Source: Bifidobacteriaceae bacterium
GTDB taxonomy: Bacteria; Actinomycetota; Actinomycetes; Actinomycetales; WQXJ01
Direction: 5' to 3'
Length of the DNA stretch: 64,000 bases
Assembly (NCBI GenBank): GCA_031281585.1
Contig: JAITFE010000086.1
Coordinates: 1 to 64,000 of the forward strand
The notes under the pieces were generated by a model. The model was not told the DNA's origin, ran no database searches, and worked only from the letters and a program-made list of their open reading frames with translations. Below are positions 53,501-61,135 of the stretch, in pieces (positions within the stretch are counted from its first letter, which is position 1; each line of letters opens with the position of its first letter). Position numbers and translations under genes: made by a program.

Positions 53501-55667
53501 CTCGGTTGGCGCCGAAGTTCTGCAGGTACCAGTTGCCGGTGCGGTCGAGGCGCAAGACATACGGCGCGGAGCTCAGGTTTTGCGAGTTGTCCCCGCCAGT
53601 GGAACGCACGCCGACTGCGGCGTAGTTGCTGGAGGTAACGTCCTTGTCGAAGCGGACGTCCACGCTGGCCTTGTAGTTGACCCAGCGGAAGTCGCCGATC
53701 CCGGTGATGGGATCGCCGGCGTTCCAAGCCGAGCCAAGGCCGTATTCAGCCTGGTCAAGCTGCTGGCGCAGCACGTAACCGTCGCCCTCCTTGTAGGCCT
53801 CGAAGGCGCCGTTGCGGTCCCAGGTGTAGAGCGGGTCCGCGCCGGTGTCGCCGCCGCGTGAGTCGATAAAGCTCTCGGTCGCGGTGGTGGGGTTGCCGTT
53901 CGAGTCGAAGACCGGGACGGTCTTGTCGCCATACTCGAAATCGTCCTGCCACAGGACACCGTCACCGTTTTCTTCGATGTCCAGCACGGTGCGGTCGCCT
54001 TCAACCGGCAGCGGTGCGGTCACTTCGGGATCGCTGGCAACGTCGAGCGTGGTCACCGTGACGATTGAGAACGGCTTGATGGTGACGACATACTTGCCAT
54101 CGTCCCCAGGAGCCACTGTGGCTACGTGCTTCTTGTAGTTCGAGTTGAACTGCTGGCCCGGATCGGCGGCCCTGGTCTCCCAGACCTCCAAGTCCGCGTC
54201 AGCGGGGATGGCCATGTCCTGCACCGTGAAGGTGTAAGTGTTGGTGTATTGCGAGTCGTTGACAATGACGGTCGAGAAGTCTGACTTATCCGGCGCGGCC
54301 AGAGTCACGTGGTTGGCCCCGCCGGCGCGACCGTTGACCGGATTTGTGCCGGTGGCGGTGGTTTGGCTCGCCGCCGTGACGCCCCGCCAAATGCCGGCCG
54401 TGTTGGTGTCGTTCTCCCAGCCGGTGACGGCGAAATCGCTGAAGTGCTCCAGCATGACCAAGCCTGCGTCATAGTGGATCCAGCCGGACCACGGATCGCG
54501 GGCCGAGACCAGTTCCTTGTGCGAATACTGGCCGCCCTCGTAGAACGAGCCGATGGCGGGCTGGTAGATGAAGTGGGTCCGGCGCGAGTTCACATAGCCC
54601 TTGACAATGGTGTTCGCCATCTCCAGAGGACCGTTCACTCCACCAAGTTGGGTGCCTTCAACGCGGGGCGCCTGAGCGGCGGTGTCCACCATGTTGTTGT
54701 TGGGCCTGAAGGCCGAGTTGGAGAAAGTGGCCTGCGCCTCGGAGTTCCAGATTTCCAAGTCGGCCGTGTCGGCCGCCCACTTGAAGTTGCCGGAGCTGTC
54801 GTCATCGGTGGTGTAGTGGTAGCCCACAACGTCGATCGCGTCGCGGAAGCCGTTCGTGTTGCTACGCAGGTAGGAGCCGAACCCGGCCAGACCGGACGAG
54901 TCGTCGACAATGATCTTGATCTGGCGGTAGAGCGCCTCTTCCTCGGGGCTGGACCAGCCGGCCAGAGCCGGATCGTCGCTGACGTAGCCGACGGTGTCTG
55001 ACTGGATGCGGCCCGCGTAGGTGATGGTCCACGCCCTGTCGACAGAGGTCTCATTGGCTCCGGGGTTGACGTAGTCGACCATGTAGCCGTACTGGCGGTA
55101 GGCCGCGAGGGCGACGTTCTTCTGCCAGTTGTAGATCTTGTCGTTGGTGTTGGCCCAAGCTGGTGTGCGCCACCGCAGAATGGAGACCTTGAGGTCCGGG
55201 TTGATCTTCTTGGCGTCTGCGGCAAGCTGGAAGCCGGGGTCGCGGGCCACGTTGGCCGGCTCGGCCTCATAGCGCATGGTGGCCGGGTTCGGTCCGGTTG
55301 AGGTGTTCCGGTCGTTGCCAAGCTCGATCTTGACCTGGCGCATGATGGGGTTCTCGCCCCCGAACAGCTCCTTGAGGAGCTGGGAATAGGCTGCGGGGTT
55401 CTGGGCCTTGTAGTCCATCAGCACCGCACTGGTGGAGTTGGCGCTGAGAACGCCGAACCCCTTGAAAGTCAATCCGTTTACGTTGTCCGCGCGGATGTCG
55501 TCTCCGTCAATTGTGACGGCGACGGCGGTGTCCGCGGCTTCTGCCTCGTCTTGCGAAGCCAACGGGGTCAGGGTGACAGCTAGCGCAAGGGCCGCGGCCA
55601 CCGTCACCGCCCTTCGGCTGAGGGTCCGCCAACGCGGGGGGGTGGACAGGTGTGTCCTGGTGTTCAT
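50592..55667 (-). CDS. Secreted multidomain GH59-like glycosidase
   Basis: 1691 residues. Signal peptide (1-45, ending AEA-A). A galactocerebrosidase-like GH59 barrel (about 60-420) starts at GFGVLSANSTS; VNPGANET offers acid/base E206 and EIWNSEAQAT the nucleophile E310. A beta-sandwich and lectin-like LamG domain (about 540-800) follow, then a carbohydrate-binding-like domain, two FIVAR helical bundles, an Ig-like domain and three C-terminal repeats of about 85 residues carrying QWYRGTS, QWYRGTS and EWFKGSS. No sorting signal, so it is secreted or held by its repeats. Likely beta-galactosidase activity on glycolipid or mucin-like glycans. AGGAG precedes the ATG. Confidence 0.82.
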   Translation of the reverse strand: MNTRTHLSTPPRWRTLSRRAVTVAAALALAVTLTPLASQDEAEAADTAVAVTIDGDDIRADNVNGLTFKGFGVLSANSTSAVLMDYKAQNPAAYSQLLKELFGGENPIMRQVKIELGNDRNTSTGPNPATMRYEAEPANVARDPGFQLAADAKKINPDLKVSILRWRTPAWANTNDKIYNWQKNVALAAYRQYGYMVDYVNPGANETSVDRAWTITYAGRIQSDTVGYVSDDPALAGWSSPEEEALYRQIKIIVDDSSGLAGFGSYLRSNTNGFRDAIDVVGYHYTTDDDSSGNFKWAADTADLEIWNSEAQATFSNSAFRPNNNMVDTAAQAPRVEGTQLGGVNGPLEMANTIVKGYVNSRRTHFIYQPAIGSFYEGGQYSHKELVSARDPWSGWIHYDAGLVMLEHFSDFAVTGWENDTNTAGIWRGVTAASQTTATGTNPVNGRAGGANHVTLAAPDKSDFSTVIVNDSQYTNTYTFTVQDMAIPADADLEVWETRAADPGQQFNSNYKKHVATVAPGDDGKYVVTIKPFSIVTVTTLDVASDPEVTAPLPVEGDRTVLDIEENGDGVLWQDDFEYGDKTVPVFDSNGNPTTATESFIDSRGGDTGADPLYTWDRNGAFEAYKEGDGYVLRQQLDQAEYGLGSAWNAGDPITGIGDFRWVNYKASVDVRFDKDVTSSNYAAVGVRSTGGDNSQNLSSAPYVLRLDRTGNWYLQNFGANRATGSVPVEVGEWHKLALQAAGNTVTAYIDGVQVASYTDPTPVLSGRVDLASGFYWTSFDNLKIEKLPTYVAYYTERLDNMEMNDLASPPNTKLVYTGTWSHRNGEGMYNYQRSLSSTSTAGSTVSYTFTGTGLDIMGLNGAAATLKLTVDGVTLSSTDKTWSRSAYWRTNYTLRGLPYGPHTVTLTVLSGSVTVDSFDTIGRPVATPEAIDVSAIEAALEATADIVKTPEFSDADWASFSLARAHAESAVANPEAYGLDAEGPAAIAARLQATSLPGAWVLPTFNLATWKGQAPALPATVVATNADDGSTKSFPITWDLAAANFNQAWQSVTITGRYQHLETTATVEIVPEGLVYFVDGNGVASGLGTGTSALGYVSPAWTAIKALVESNGGTLLNDKPDQAQGSSTWGHHGHANGGGSATMSYKGIEAGTYNKLTTTGMYTSNQVGASVRYTFTLPAGKYALAYGSYTWWASSARTTRTYIDYGTASSANYLVQFALNTATPSYVGTHEVELAEAGTVTLRLQAISQAQSPMFSWAGVYKVIPTDVTLTPATAVTRPGKTVAFDGRVVLSTGGTSTDLNWAVTGATSADTSIANGVLSVGADEAVGTVLTVTATSTGDATKSASATVTVKDKSELARLVAEAAALDPENFTTASWAPVKVAWDAGEDVLADDDVPQADVDDAAATLQSALDALVVRPATLSEPVLSGTGAVGSTLTLAVSASPSDAGLLYQWYRGTSYISGVSGTSYVVQPADAGLLIKVKVTASRTGAVSVVKYSNGIQVAEQIKVTKKALPAAGVVGDTLTLDLVYTPTDAVPQVQWYRGTSWIATASGLTYTLTAADSGSEVKAKVTLTKTGMDTVVVYSNGTAVSGPPAPSVKVAALSPASQVAVGETMTLDLQVAPSNATVKIEWFKGSSLLRDSAGLLVTGLSYTPTNADALKDLVVKVTVTADGFAPVVRYSNHVIVGPAV

Positions 55668-55683
55668 CGTTGAAACTCCTAGC

Positions 55684-55697
55684 GATCATTAGTGATC
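55684..55697. promoter_or_regulatory. Operator copy 1 in the GH59-like gene leader
   Basis: GATCATTAGTGATC, 17 bp before the start codon and downstream of the promoter, in the transcribed leader. It differs by one base from the site at 55758-55771 read on the opposite strand. Confidence 0.6.
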
Positions 55698-55715
55698 AGA
55701 AATTAGGGCACAATT

Positions 55716-55745
55716 ATCGTAATCCGCCCATTTATGCCCTGTCAA
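55716..55745 (-). promoter_or_regulatory. Promoter of the GH59-like gene
   Basis: -35 TTGACA (55740-55745, consensus), 18-bp spacer, -10 TACGAT (55716-55721), on the minus strand. It lies between the two GATCAT(T/A)AGTGATC sites, as if repressed by a looped or bracketing regulator. Confidence 0.7.
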
Positions 55746-55757
55746 GACCTCATTTGT

Positions 55758-55771
55758 GATCACTTATGATC
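55758..55771. promoter_or_regulatory. Operator copy 2 upstream of the GH59-like promoter
   Basis: GATCACTTATGATC (GATCATAAGTGATC on the minus strand), 12 bp upstream of the -35 box and 24 bp from the end of the DeoR-LacI hybrid regulator gene. Centre-to-centre distance to copy 1 is 74 bp, near seven helical turns. Confidence 0.6.
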
Positions 55772-55794
55772 TAATCGGCCGACATTCGGGCCGC

Positions 55795-56919
55795 CTAATC
55801 GGAAGGAGGGGGCCCCGAAGACTCTCTGACTCGCAGCACGGGCGAGATCGTCATCCGGTGGACCGGGCGTCCCGGATCAAGCAGCCGCCTGACCAACAGG
55901 TCCACCGCCGCCCTGCCCAGGGCCTCGCGAGCCGGTCGAACGGCGGTTAACGCGGGGGTGAACATCTCGGCGATCTCGTCGTCATAAGCGATCACGGAAA
56001 TGTCGTCCGGGACGCGCAGACTGTGCGCCTCCAGGTGCTGGACCAACGCCATGGCCTCGCGGTCCGAGTGGACCAGCAGCCCCGTCACCTTCTTTTCCAG
56101 CACTTGGTCGATCACCGAGTCCACGGCGGCGTTGAAGCCGATGGTCCGGGAGCTTGGGATCAGCCAAGAGACGCTGTGGGCGGGTTCGGCGCCAAGCTCC
56201 TGGCTGACGCGCTCAAAGCCGAGGCGGACCTTCCGTGTGGTGGGGCTGGTGCGGCTGACCATCAGCCCTATCCGGCGGTGCCCAAGGCCCCAGAGGTAGC
56301 GCACCGCCAATTCGGCGCCGTGCGCGTGGTCGGAAACAACCGACTCGACGGGCTCGCGGTCCGCCCCGGCGGCCGCCTCGCGTTCCATCAACACGCAGGG
56401 CAGCGATTGGCCTGCTATCCAGTCGATGACCTCGGCGGCGTTGGCGCCCTCCACGTTGGGCACGGCCAGCACCCCGCAGACGCTTTCGCTCGCGAACAGC
56501 GGCGCCAGCGCGGGACGTTCATCCTCGTTCTCATAGGAATCGCCCCGCAGCATCAGCCGGAGGCCGAAGCGGCGCGCCTCGGCCTCGGCGGCGCGGGAAA
56601 CGTCTGGCCAATAGAAGTCCAAGGCCGGCGCGAGCATGGCGATTTGGCCCCGCAATTGCGGAGCGAGGGCGGAGTCCGGCGGCTCGGCGACCGCGGCGGG
56701 CGGGAACTCAGCCCGGGCCGACGGCTCGACCAAGCGGGCGCCCCCGTGGACCCGCTCAATCAGGCCCCGCTCCTCCATCAGTTTCAGGTCTCTACGAATG
56801 GTCAATGCCGTTACGTCGGTGGCGGCCGCCAACTCGGCCACCCGCGCCGTGCCCAACTCGCGCAACAGCGCCGCAAGACGCTCACGGCGCAGGTCCGGCA
56901 AAAGGCGAGTCTGCGCCAT
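55795..56919 (-). CDS. Hybrid regulator: DeoR-type HTH with LacI-type sugar domain
   Basis: 374 residues. The N-terminal part (about 10-65) is a DeoR winged helix (RRERLAALLRELG, then TALTIRRDLKLMEERGLIERVHGGA). The rest is a periplasmic-binding-protein-like ligand domain as in LacI/GalR (GVLAVPNVEG, GHRRIGLMVSR, VIAYDD). Normal DeoR proteins carry a sugar-phosphate isomerase-like domain instead, so this is a fusion architecture. GGGAGGAGG stands 10 nt before the ATG of MAQTRLL. Likely target: the two dyads around the GH59-like promoter and perhaps the divergent promoter at 58.95 kb. Confidence 0.88.
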   Translation of the reverse strand: MAQTRLLPDLRRERLAALLRELGTARVAELAAATDVTALTIRRDLKLMEERGLIERVHGGARLVEPSARAEFPPAAVAEPPDSALAPQLRGQIAMLAPALDFYWPDVSRAAEAEARRFGLRLMLRGDSYENEDERPALAPLFASESVCGVLAVPNVEGANAAEVIDWIAGQSLPCVLMEREAAAGADREPVESVVSDHAHGAELAVRYLWGLGHRRIGLMVSRTSPTTRKVRLGFERVSQELGAEPAHSVSWLIPSSRTIGFNAAVDSVIDQVLEKKVTGLLVHSDREAMALVQHLEAHSLRVPDDISVIAYDDEIAEMFTPALTAVRPAREALGRAAVDLLVRRLLDPGRPVHRMTISPVLRVRESSGPPPSD

Positions 56920-56971
56920 CGCGCCTGCGCCTCCTCCCGTCACTCTTGAACTCTCGACTCGGGACATAACA

Positions 56972-58906
56972 TTACCCGCGCCCCACCGGGACGTTGTTCG
57001 GTTGTGATCGTTTTGTCTCGTCGAAGCCGCAGCAAACGACCTTGCTTTCACTGGCCGCGCCCGGATCCAACCGCAATTGGCTCAGGCGGGCCCCCCACAC
57101 CCGCCAATGGCTGGGGTCATCCAGTTCCCGCCCGGCCAGCTTGAACTCGAAGGCTTTGGGCCAGGTCAGCTCCATGGTTCCCCCAGCCAAAGTCTCAATC
57201 AGGGCAAGGCCGCGCGAAGCGCGAACGACCTGCCCGGCGATCAGGAAGCGCAGTTCGACGGGCTGGCCCGCCTCCGCCTCCCAGCGCCACGCGTCGGCGA
57301 TCTCGACGGCCTGCGCGGCCAAGTCAAGCCGCACCCGCCGGCGCCAGGCGGCCAGGCCCGGGACCTGGTAGGCCCCGGCCAGCTCGGCTTCAAAAACGGC
57401 GCCTTGCCGGTCGAAGGTCGCCCGTGCGCCCCTGGCCCCGTGGCGCCGGCCCACGCTTTGGCCCCGGCCGCCAATGCGTGGGACGTTGTGCCACTCGCTC
57501 TGCATGGCCCAGATCGCATAGCGGTCCGGCCCAAACGTTTGCGCGGTGTAGGTCGGGCGGCCGGCGTCCACCAGGACGGGCGTGCCGTCCAGGGCCACAA
57601 TGACGGAGCCCACGTCATTGTGGTTGTGCGGTTCGCCGTTGTGCCCGCCTTTGGCGGCCACCGCCAACCCGTCAGTCTTGCCCGCGTGTTCCCGTGCGAC
57701 CATGACCTCCACGGAAGGGTGCCACACCGCCTGCGGCAGCGGCGAGCGGCCAGACCGCAGCTCCCACCAAGTCCCGTCCGCCATGGCGAAGACCGCCCGG
57801 CCCAAGGAATCGGCTGGCGGGGCCGGCCATCCGACTCCGTCCGGGGTGCCGTGCCGACGCAGGTCCAGCGCGTGGTCCATGGCCGCCTGGTCGCCCATCA
57901 GGCCGCCCAGCCGCCAGAGCGAATGCCAAGGCTGTTCCCGGCCGGGACGGGCCGACGCGTCTGCGTGGTTGACAAACCACGGGCCGCCAAGGTGACTCGA
58001 GTGGGGAAAGGCAACCGTCCGCCGGAAGCGCGCAATGCCCAGGGCGTCTAGCCTCCCGTTCGTCGCGTGGCGCAACGCCGCCAGCGCCTCCAGCAACCGG
58101 CAGGGACCGTTCCACCAATAACCCTGCCCCTCCTCGCACGCGCCGTCCGGAGGCAGGGCGGCCGCGTAGCGGTCGAGCACGGCAATGAGGCTTTCAAGGA
58201 GGAGGCGGCGACGAACCGGGTCTTCCTCCAGGCGCAACGCGGCCACGAGCAGGTTTCCCGCGATCCACGGCGCCCAGTTGTGGATCGGCTCGCCTATGCC
58301 CAGCCAATGCCAGTCCGTCCGGCCCTCGAACGGCTCGAACACCCGCTTGGACACCTCTTGGCGCAGACGCGCGCGCAATCCGGGAAGACGCCGCTCAAGG
58401 GCCGCGCCCGCCAAATGATCGATCCACGCCAACTGGGAGGCGACCTCGCTGGCGCCCAGATCCAGGAACGGCCGCTCCGGGTCCGGCAGGACGTGGCCGG
58501 ACCGGCTCCATGAGTCGTCATGCGCGGGCCAGCACCAAGAAGACTGCTCGCACACGGCCACTACTCCGTCCGCAGTGTCGTCAAGCCATTGCTGGTCCTC
58601 GGTGGCCGCCGCCATGAGAACGGACTGGCTGAGACGGGTGGTCCTGGCGAACAGCCTGGATTGGTAGTCCTCCCTGTCGCCGTCCCTGAGGAATCTGGCC
58701 CAAGCGGAGGCCGGCAAGGATGGCCAAGGCAGTCCTTTGCGGGGTTCGGCCTGGGCCTTGAGGGCGGCCAGGGCGGTTCGGTCCAGGCTGAGGGCGGGCA
58801 GCGAGTCCACTGGCGGAACGAGCCATTCTTCGAGGTCGGAAGCAAGGCTCGGCCACAGTTCCAGCAGCGGGCCGGGTTCCTGCTTCACCATGGCGTAAGC
58901 GTACAT
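56972..58906 (-). CDS. Heparinase II/III-like polysaccharide lyase
   Basis: 644 residues. An N-terminal alpha-helical toroid (about 60-340; WLGIGEPIHNWAPWIAGN carries the conserved Asn/His region) is followed by a C-terminal beta-sandwich with GGHNGEPHNHNDVGSV, the His/Asn-rich motif of heparinase II/III proteins. No signal peptide, so a cytoplasmic lyase on imported acidic oligosaccharide is likely. Start: an ATG at 58906 with no ribosome site; a -10-like TATGTG at 58913-58918 would put +1 exactly on that ATG. The alternative MVKQEPG lies five codons downstream. Confidence 0.82.
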   Translation of the reverse strand: MYAYAMVKQEPGPLLELWPSLASDLEEWLVPPVDSLPALSLDRTALAALKAQAEPRKGLPWPSLPASAWARFLRDGDREDYQSRLFARTTRLSQSVLMAAATEDQQWLDDTADGVVAVCEQSSWCWPAHDDSWSRSGHVLPDPERPFLDLGASEVASQLAWIDHLAGAALERRLPGLRARLRQEVSKRVFEPFEGRTDWHWLGIGEPIHNWAPWIAGNLLVAALRLEEDPVRRRLLLESLIAVLDRYAAALPPDGACEEGQGYWWNGPCRLLEALAALRHATNGRLDALGIARFRRTVAFPHSSHLGGPWFVNHADASARPGREQPWHSLWRLGGLMGDQAAMDHALDLRRHGTPDGVGWPAPPADSLGRAVFAMADGTWWELRSGRSPLPQAVWHPSVEVMVAREHAGKTDGLAVAAKGGHNGEPHNHNDVGSVIVALDGTPVLVDAGRPTYTAQTFGPDRYAIWAMQSEWHNVPRIGGRGQSVGRRHGARGARATFDRQGAVFEAELAGAYQVPGLAAWRRRVRLDLAAQAVEIADAWRWEAEAGQPVELRFLIAGQVVRASRGLALIETLAGGTMELTWPKAFEFKLAGRELDDPSHWRVWGARLSQLRLDPGAASESKVVCCGFDETKRSQPNNVPVGRG

Positions 58907-58914
58907 GAACCACA

Positions 58915-58984
58915 CATAACAATTCGACAACGATCAGAAATCTCCGTCGACAGGCCTTGAACTGATCGCGTATGTATCGTTATG
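58915..58984. promoter_or_regulatory. Symmetric divergent control region of heparinase and DUF2264 genes
   Basis: Arms of 23 bp at 58915-58937 and 58962-58984 form an inverted repeat whose outer ends (CATAAC) and inner ends (CGATCAG) match exactly, with a 24-bp centre. The outer ends hold the two -10-like boxes (TATGTG minus, TATGTA plus at 58971-58976); the inner ends sit near the -35 regions. A TCGACA -35 lies 18 bp before TATGTA. Both start codons lie within about 6 nt of their -10 boxes, so both mRNAs appear leaderless. Confidence 0.6.
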
Positions 58985-61135
58985 CTCGCTTTCGACGCCC
59001 AACAGTTCACACTCGGTCGCCGGCACGCGGCCCGACATGAAAGGCTCAAGGTGGAGCACCGTCTAACTGACTGGCCTACGTGGTTGCCAGAACCAGACGC
59101 GGAGCTGTCGCCTCTGACCGGGTGGTCCCGGCCCCATTGGACCGCCCTTGCCGACCGCCTGTTGACCGCCTCCCGGAAGTGGGCCTCCCCCGCCCACGCG
59201 CAAATCGTTCCACCCGGAGCCGAAGGCGGCTACGGCAGAGCCGTGGACGGGCTCGAGGGATTCGCCCGCACGTTCCTGTTGGCCGGCTTCCGGCTGGCGG
59301 GCGACCAAACCGACCCGCTGGGCCTGGCCGAATGGTATTCGGCCGGGCTCGCCGCCGGCTGCGACCCCGCAGGCGCCGAACGCTGGATCACTCCCGTCGA
59401 ACACCCCCAAGCCAAAGTCGAAGCGGCGTCCCTGGCACTGATCCTCGACCTGACCCGCGAGCAGATCTGGGCGAACCTCCCAGACCGCACCCGCGGGCAA
59501 CTGATCGACTACCTCTCCCAGGTGGTCGGGGACACGACCTATCCGCGCAACAACTGGCTGTGGTTCCGGATCGTGGTCGAAACCTTCCTGCGGTCGGTTG
59601 GGGGCCCGTGGTCAGCCGAGGACATCGAAGAGGACCTCGCCCTCCACGACTCGTTTGTGCGCCAGGACGGCTGGCTGGCCGACGGCTCCGGCAGAGACTT
59701 CGACCACTACGTCGGCTGGGCGCTGCACCTGTATCCGGAGCTTTGGCAGCGTATGCGGGGCGGGGCCGAGCTGGCGACAGACGAACGGCGCCGCCGCGAC
59801 CGCGCCATGCTCGACCGCTACCTCCTGGACGCCGCACACCTTGTTGGCGCCGACGGCGGCCCCCTGATCCAGGGACGCAGCCTGATCTACCGTTTTGCCC
59901 CAGCGGCGCCTTTCTGGGTCGGAGCGCTCGCCGAAGTCCCCTCGACGCCGCCCGGCCTGCTCAGACGCGCGGCGTCCGGGATGGTCAGCCACTTCGCCGC
60001 GCGCGGGGTGCCGGACGAACACGGCCTCCTGTCTCTCGGCTGGCACCATCCGTGGCGGCCCCTGGCCCAGTCCTATTCGGGCCCCGGCTCGCCCTACTGG
60101 GCAGCCAAGGCGTTCTTGGGGCTGGCGCTGGAACCCGCTCACCCCGTTTGGACGGCCGTCGAAGAGCCCCTGCCCGTGGAGCGGGGCGACTTCACCAGAG
60201 CGATCGCCGCCCCCGGCTGGCTGGTCCACGCGCGCGCCGCGGACGGCATTGCCCAGGTCGCCAATCACGGCACCGACCACGCGCGGCCCGCCGACCAGGT
60301 GGGCGATTCCCCCCTCTACGCCAGGCTGGGTTACTCGACCGCCACGGCTCCCCTCCTGAACGAGTCGGCCTGGGTCCGTCCGCTGGACCAGGCCGCCTGC
60401 CTGATCGACGCCGACGGCCGCGCCAGCCACCGCGCCGGCATGGAAGTCCTGGCGCTCTCCACAGGCGGCGACCCGGCCGTCGGGCTGGCAGTCTCCTCCG
60501 GGACGGCCCACTGGCTCGTTCCGGACCCCACCCAGCAACGCCACGGGTCCGGATTCGAGGGCGAAGCCGAAGACGCCGGCAGCATCACCGTGGTCAGCCT
60601 GGTCCGCTCGGCTTGGGAGGTCCGGGGAGTGCGCTGGGAGGCGCCCAAGGTCGACCAGCCCCATCCGCAGGCCGTCGCGATCCGCGTTGGCGGCTGGGCT
60701 GTGGCCGGGGAAGGAACCGGCGGGACCGAACTGCTGGCCGGCGGCACGGCATCGGCCAACGCGACTGGCGGCGGCCTGACGTCATGGGTGGCGGAACTGG
60801 CGCCAACCGGCCAACAGCCGGGCGCGAACCCGGCCGTGGCCGTGGAGGCCAACGCCAGCCCGCTCGGCGAGCCGAGCCGGGTGCCCTATCTGGACTTCCC
60901 CGCCACACCCGGACTTTGGCGCTGGGCCCTGATCGGGCTGACGCGCGGACTGGAGGTGGGCGGCGCGGCCAACCTCATGGTCGACGACGCGGTGACGGTG
61001 ACCTGGCCGGACGGCACGGTCACCACGACCCCTTTGGACACGACGTGCGATTCGCCCGGCAAGGCGTGCGTCGTAGCAGGTCCGCCGGGCGTTGCAACCG
61101 ATTACCCATACGAAAGGATCAATCGCAACTCATGA
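58982..61135 (+). CDS. DUF2264 family protein, probable polysaccharide-degrading enzyme
   Basis: 717 residues. The N-terminal two-thirds is an alpha-helical toroid with the DUF2264 signature: EAASLALIL, NNWLWFRIVVETFLRSVG, DIEEDLALHDSFV, DGWLADG and DHYVGWALHLYP. The C-terminal part is a beta-rich domain. DUF2264 proteins occur in gene clusters for acidic or complex glycan breakdown; the exact reaction is not assigned here. No signal peptide. Divergent from the heparinase-like gene; its stop overlaps the binding-protein start (ATGA), so it belongs to the importer operon. Confidence 0.85.
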   Translation: MLAFDAQQFTLGRRHAARHERLKVEHRLTDWPTWLPEPDAELSPLTGWSRPHWTALADRLLTASRKWASPAHAQIVPPGAEGGYGRAVDGLEGFARTFLLAGFRLAGDQTDPLGLAEWYSAGLAAGCDPAGAERWITPVEHPQAKVEAASLALILDLTREQIWANLPDRTRGQLIDYLSQVVGDTTYPRNNWLWFRIVVETFLRSVGGPWSAEDIEEDLALHDSFVRQDGWLADGSGRDFDHYVGWALHLYPELWQRMRGGAELATDERRRRDRAMLDRYLLDAAHLVGADGGPLIQGRSLIYRFAPAAPFWVGALAEVPSTPPGLLRRAASGMVSHFAARGVPDEHGLLSLGWHHPWRPLAQSYSGPGSPYWAAKAFLGLALEPAHPVWTAVEEPLPVERGDFTRAIAAPGWLVHARAADGIAQVANHGTDHARPADQVGDSPLYARLGYSTATAPLLNESAWVRPLDQAACLIDADGRASHRAGMEVLALSTGGDPAVGLAVSSGTAHWLVPDPTQQRHGSGFEGEAEDAGSITVVSLVRSAWEVRGVRWEAPKVDQPHPQAVAIRVGGWAVAGEGTGGTELLAGGTASANATGGGLTSWVAELAPTGQQPGANPAVAVEANASPLGEPSRVPYLDFPATPGLWRWALIGLTRGLEVGGAANLMVDDAVTVTWPDGTVTTTPLDTTCDSPGKACVVAGPPGVATDYPYERINRNS

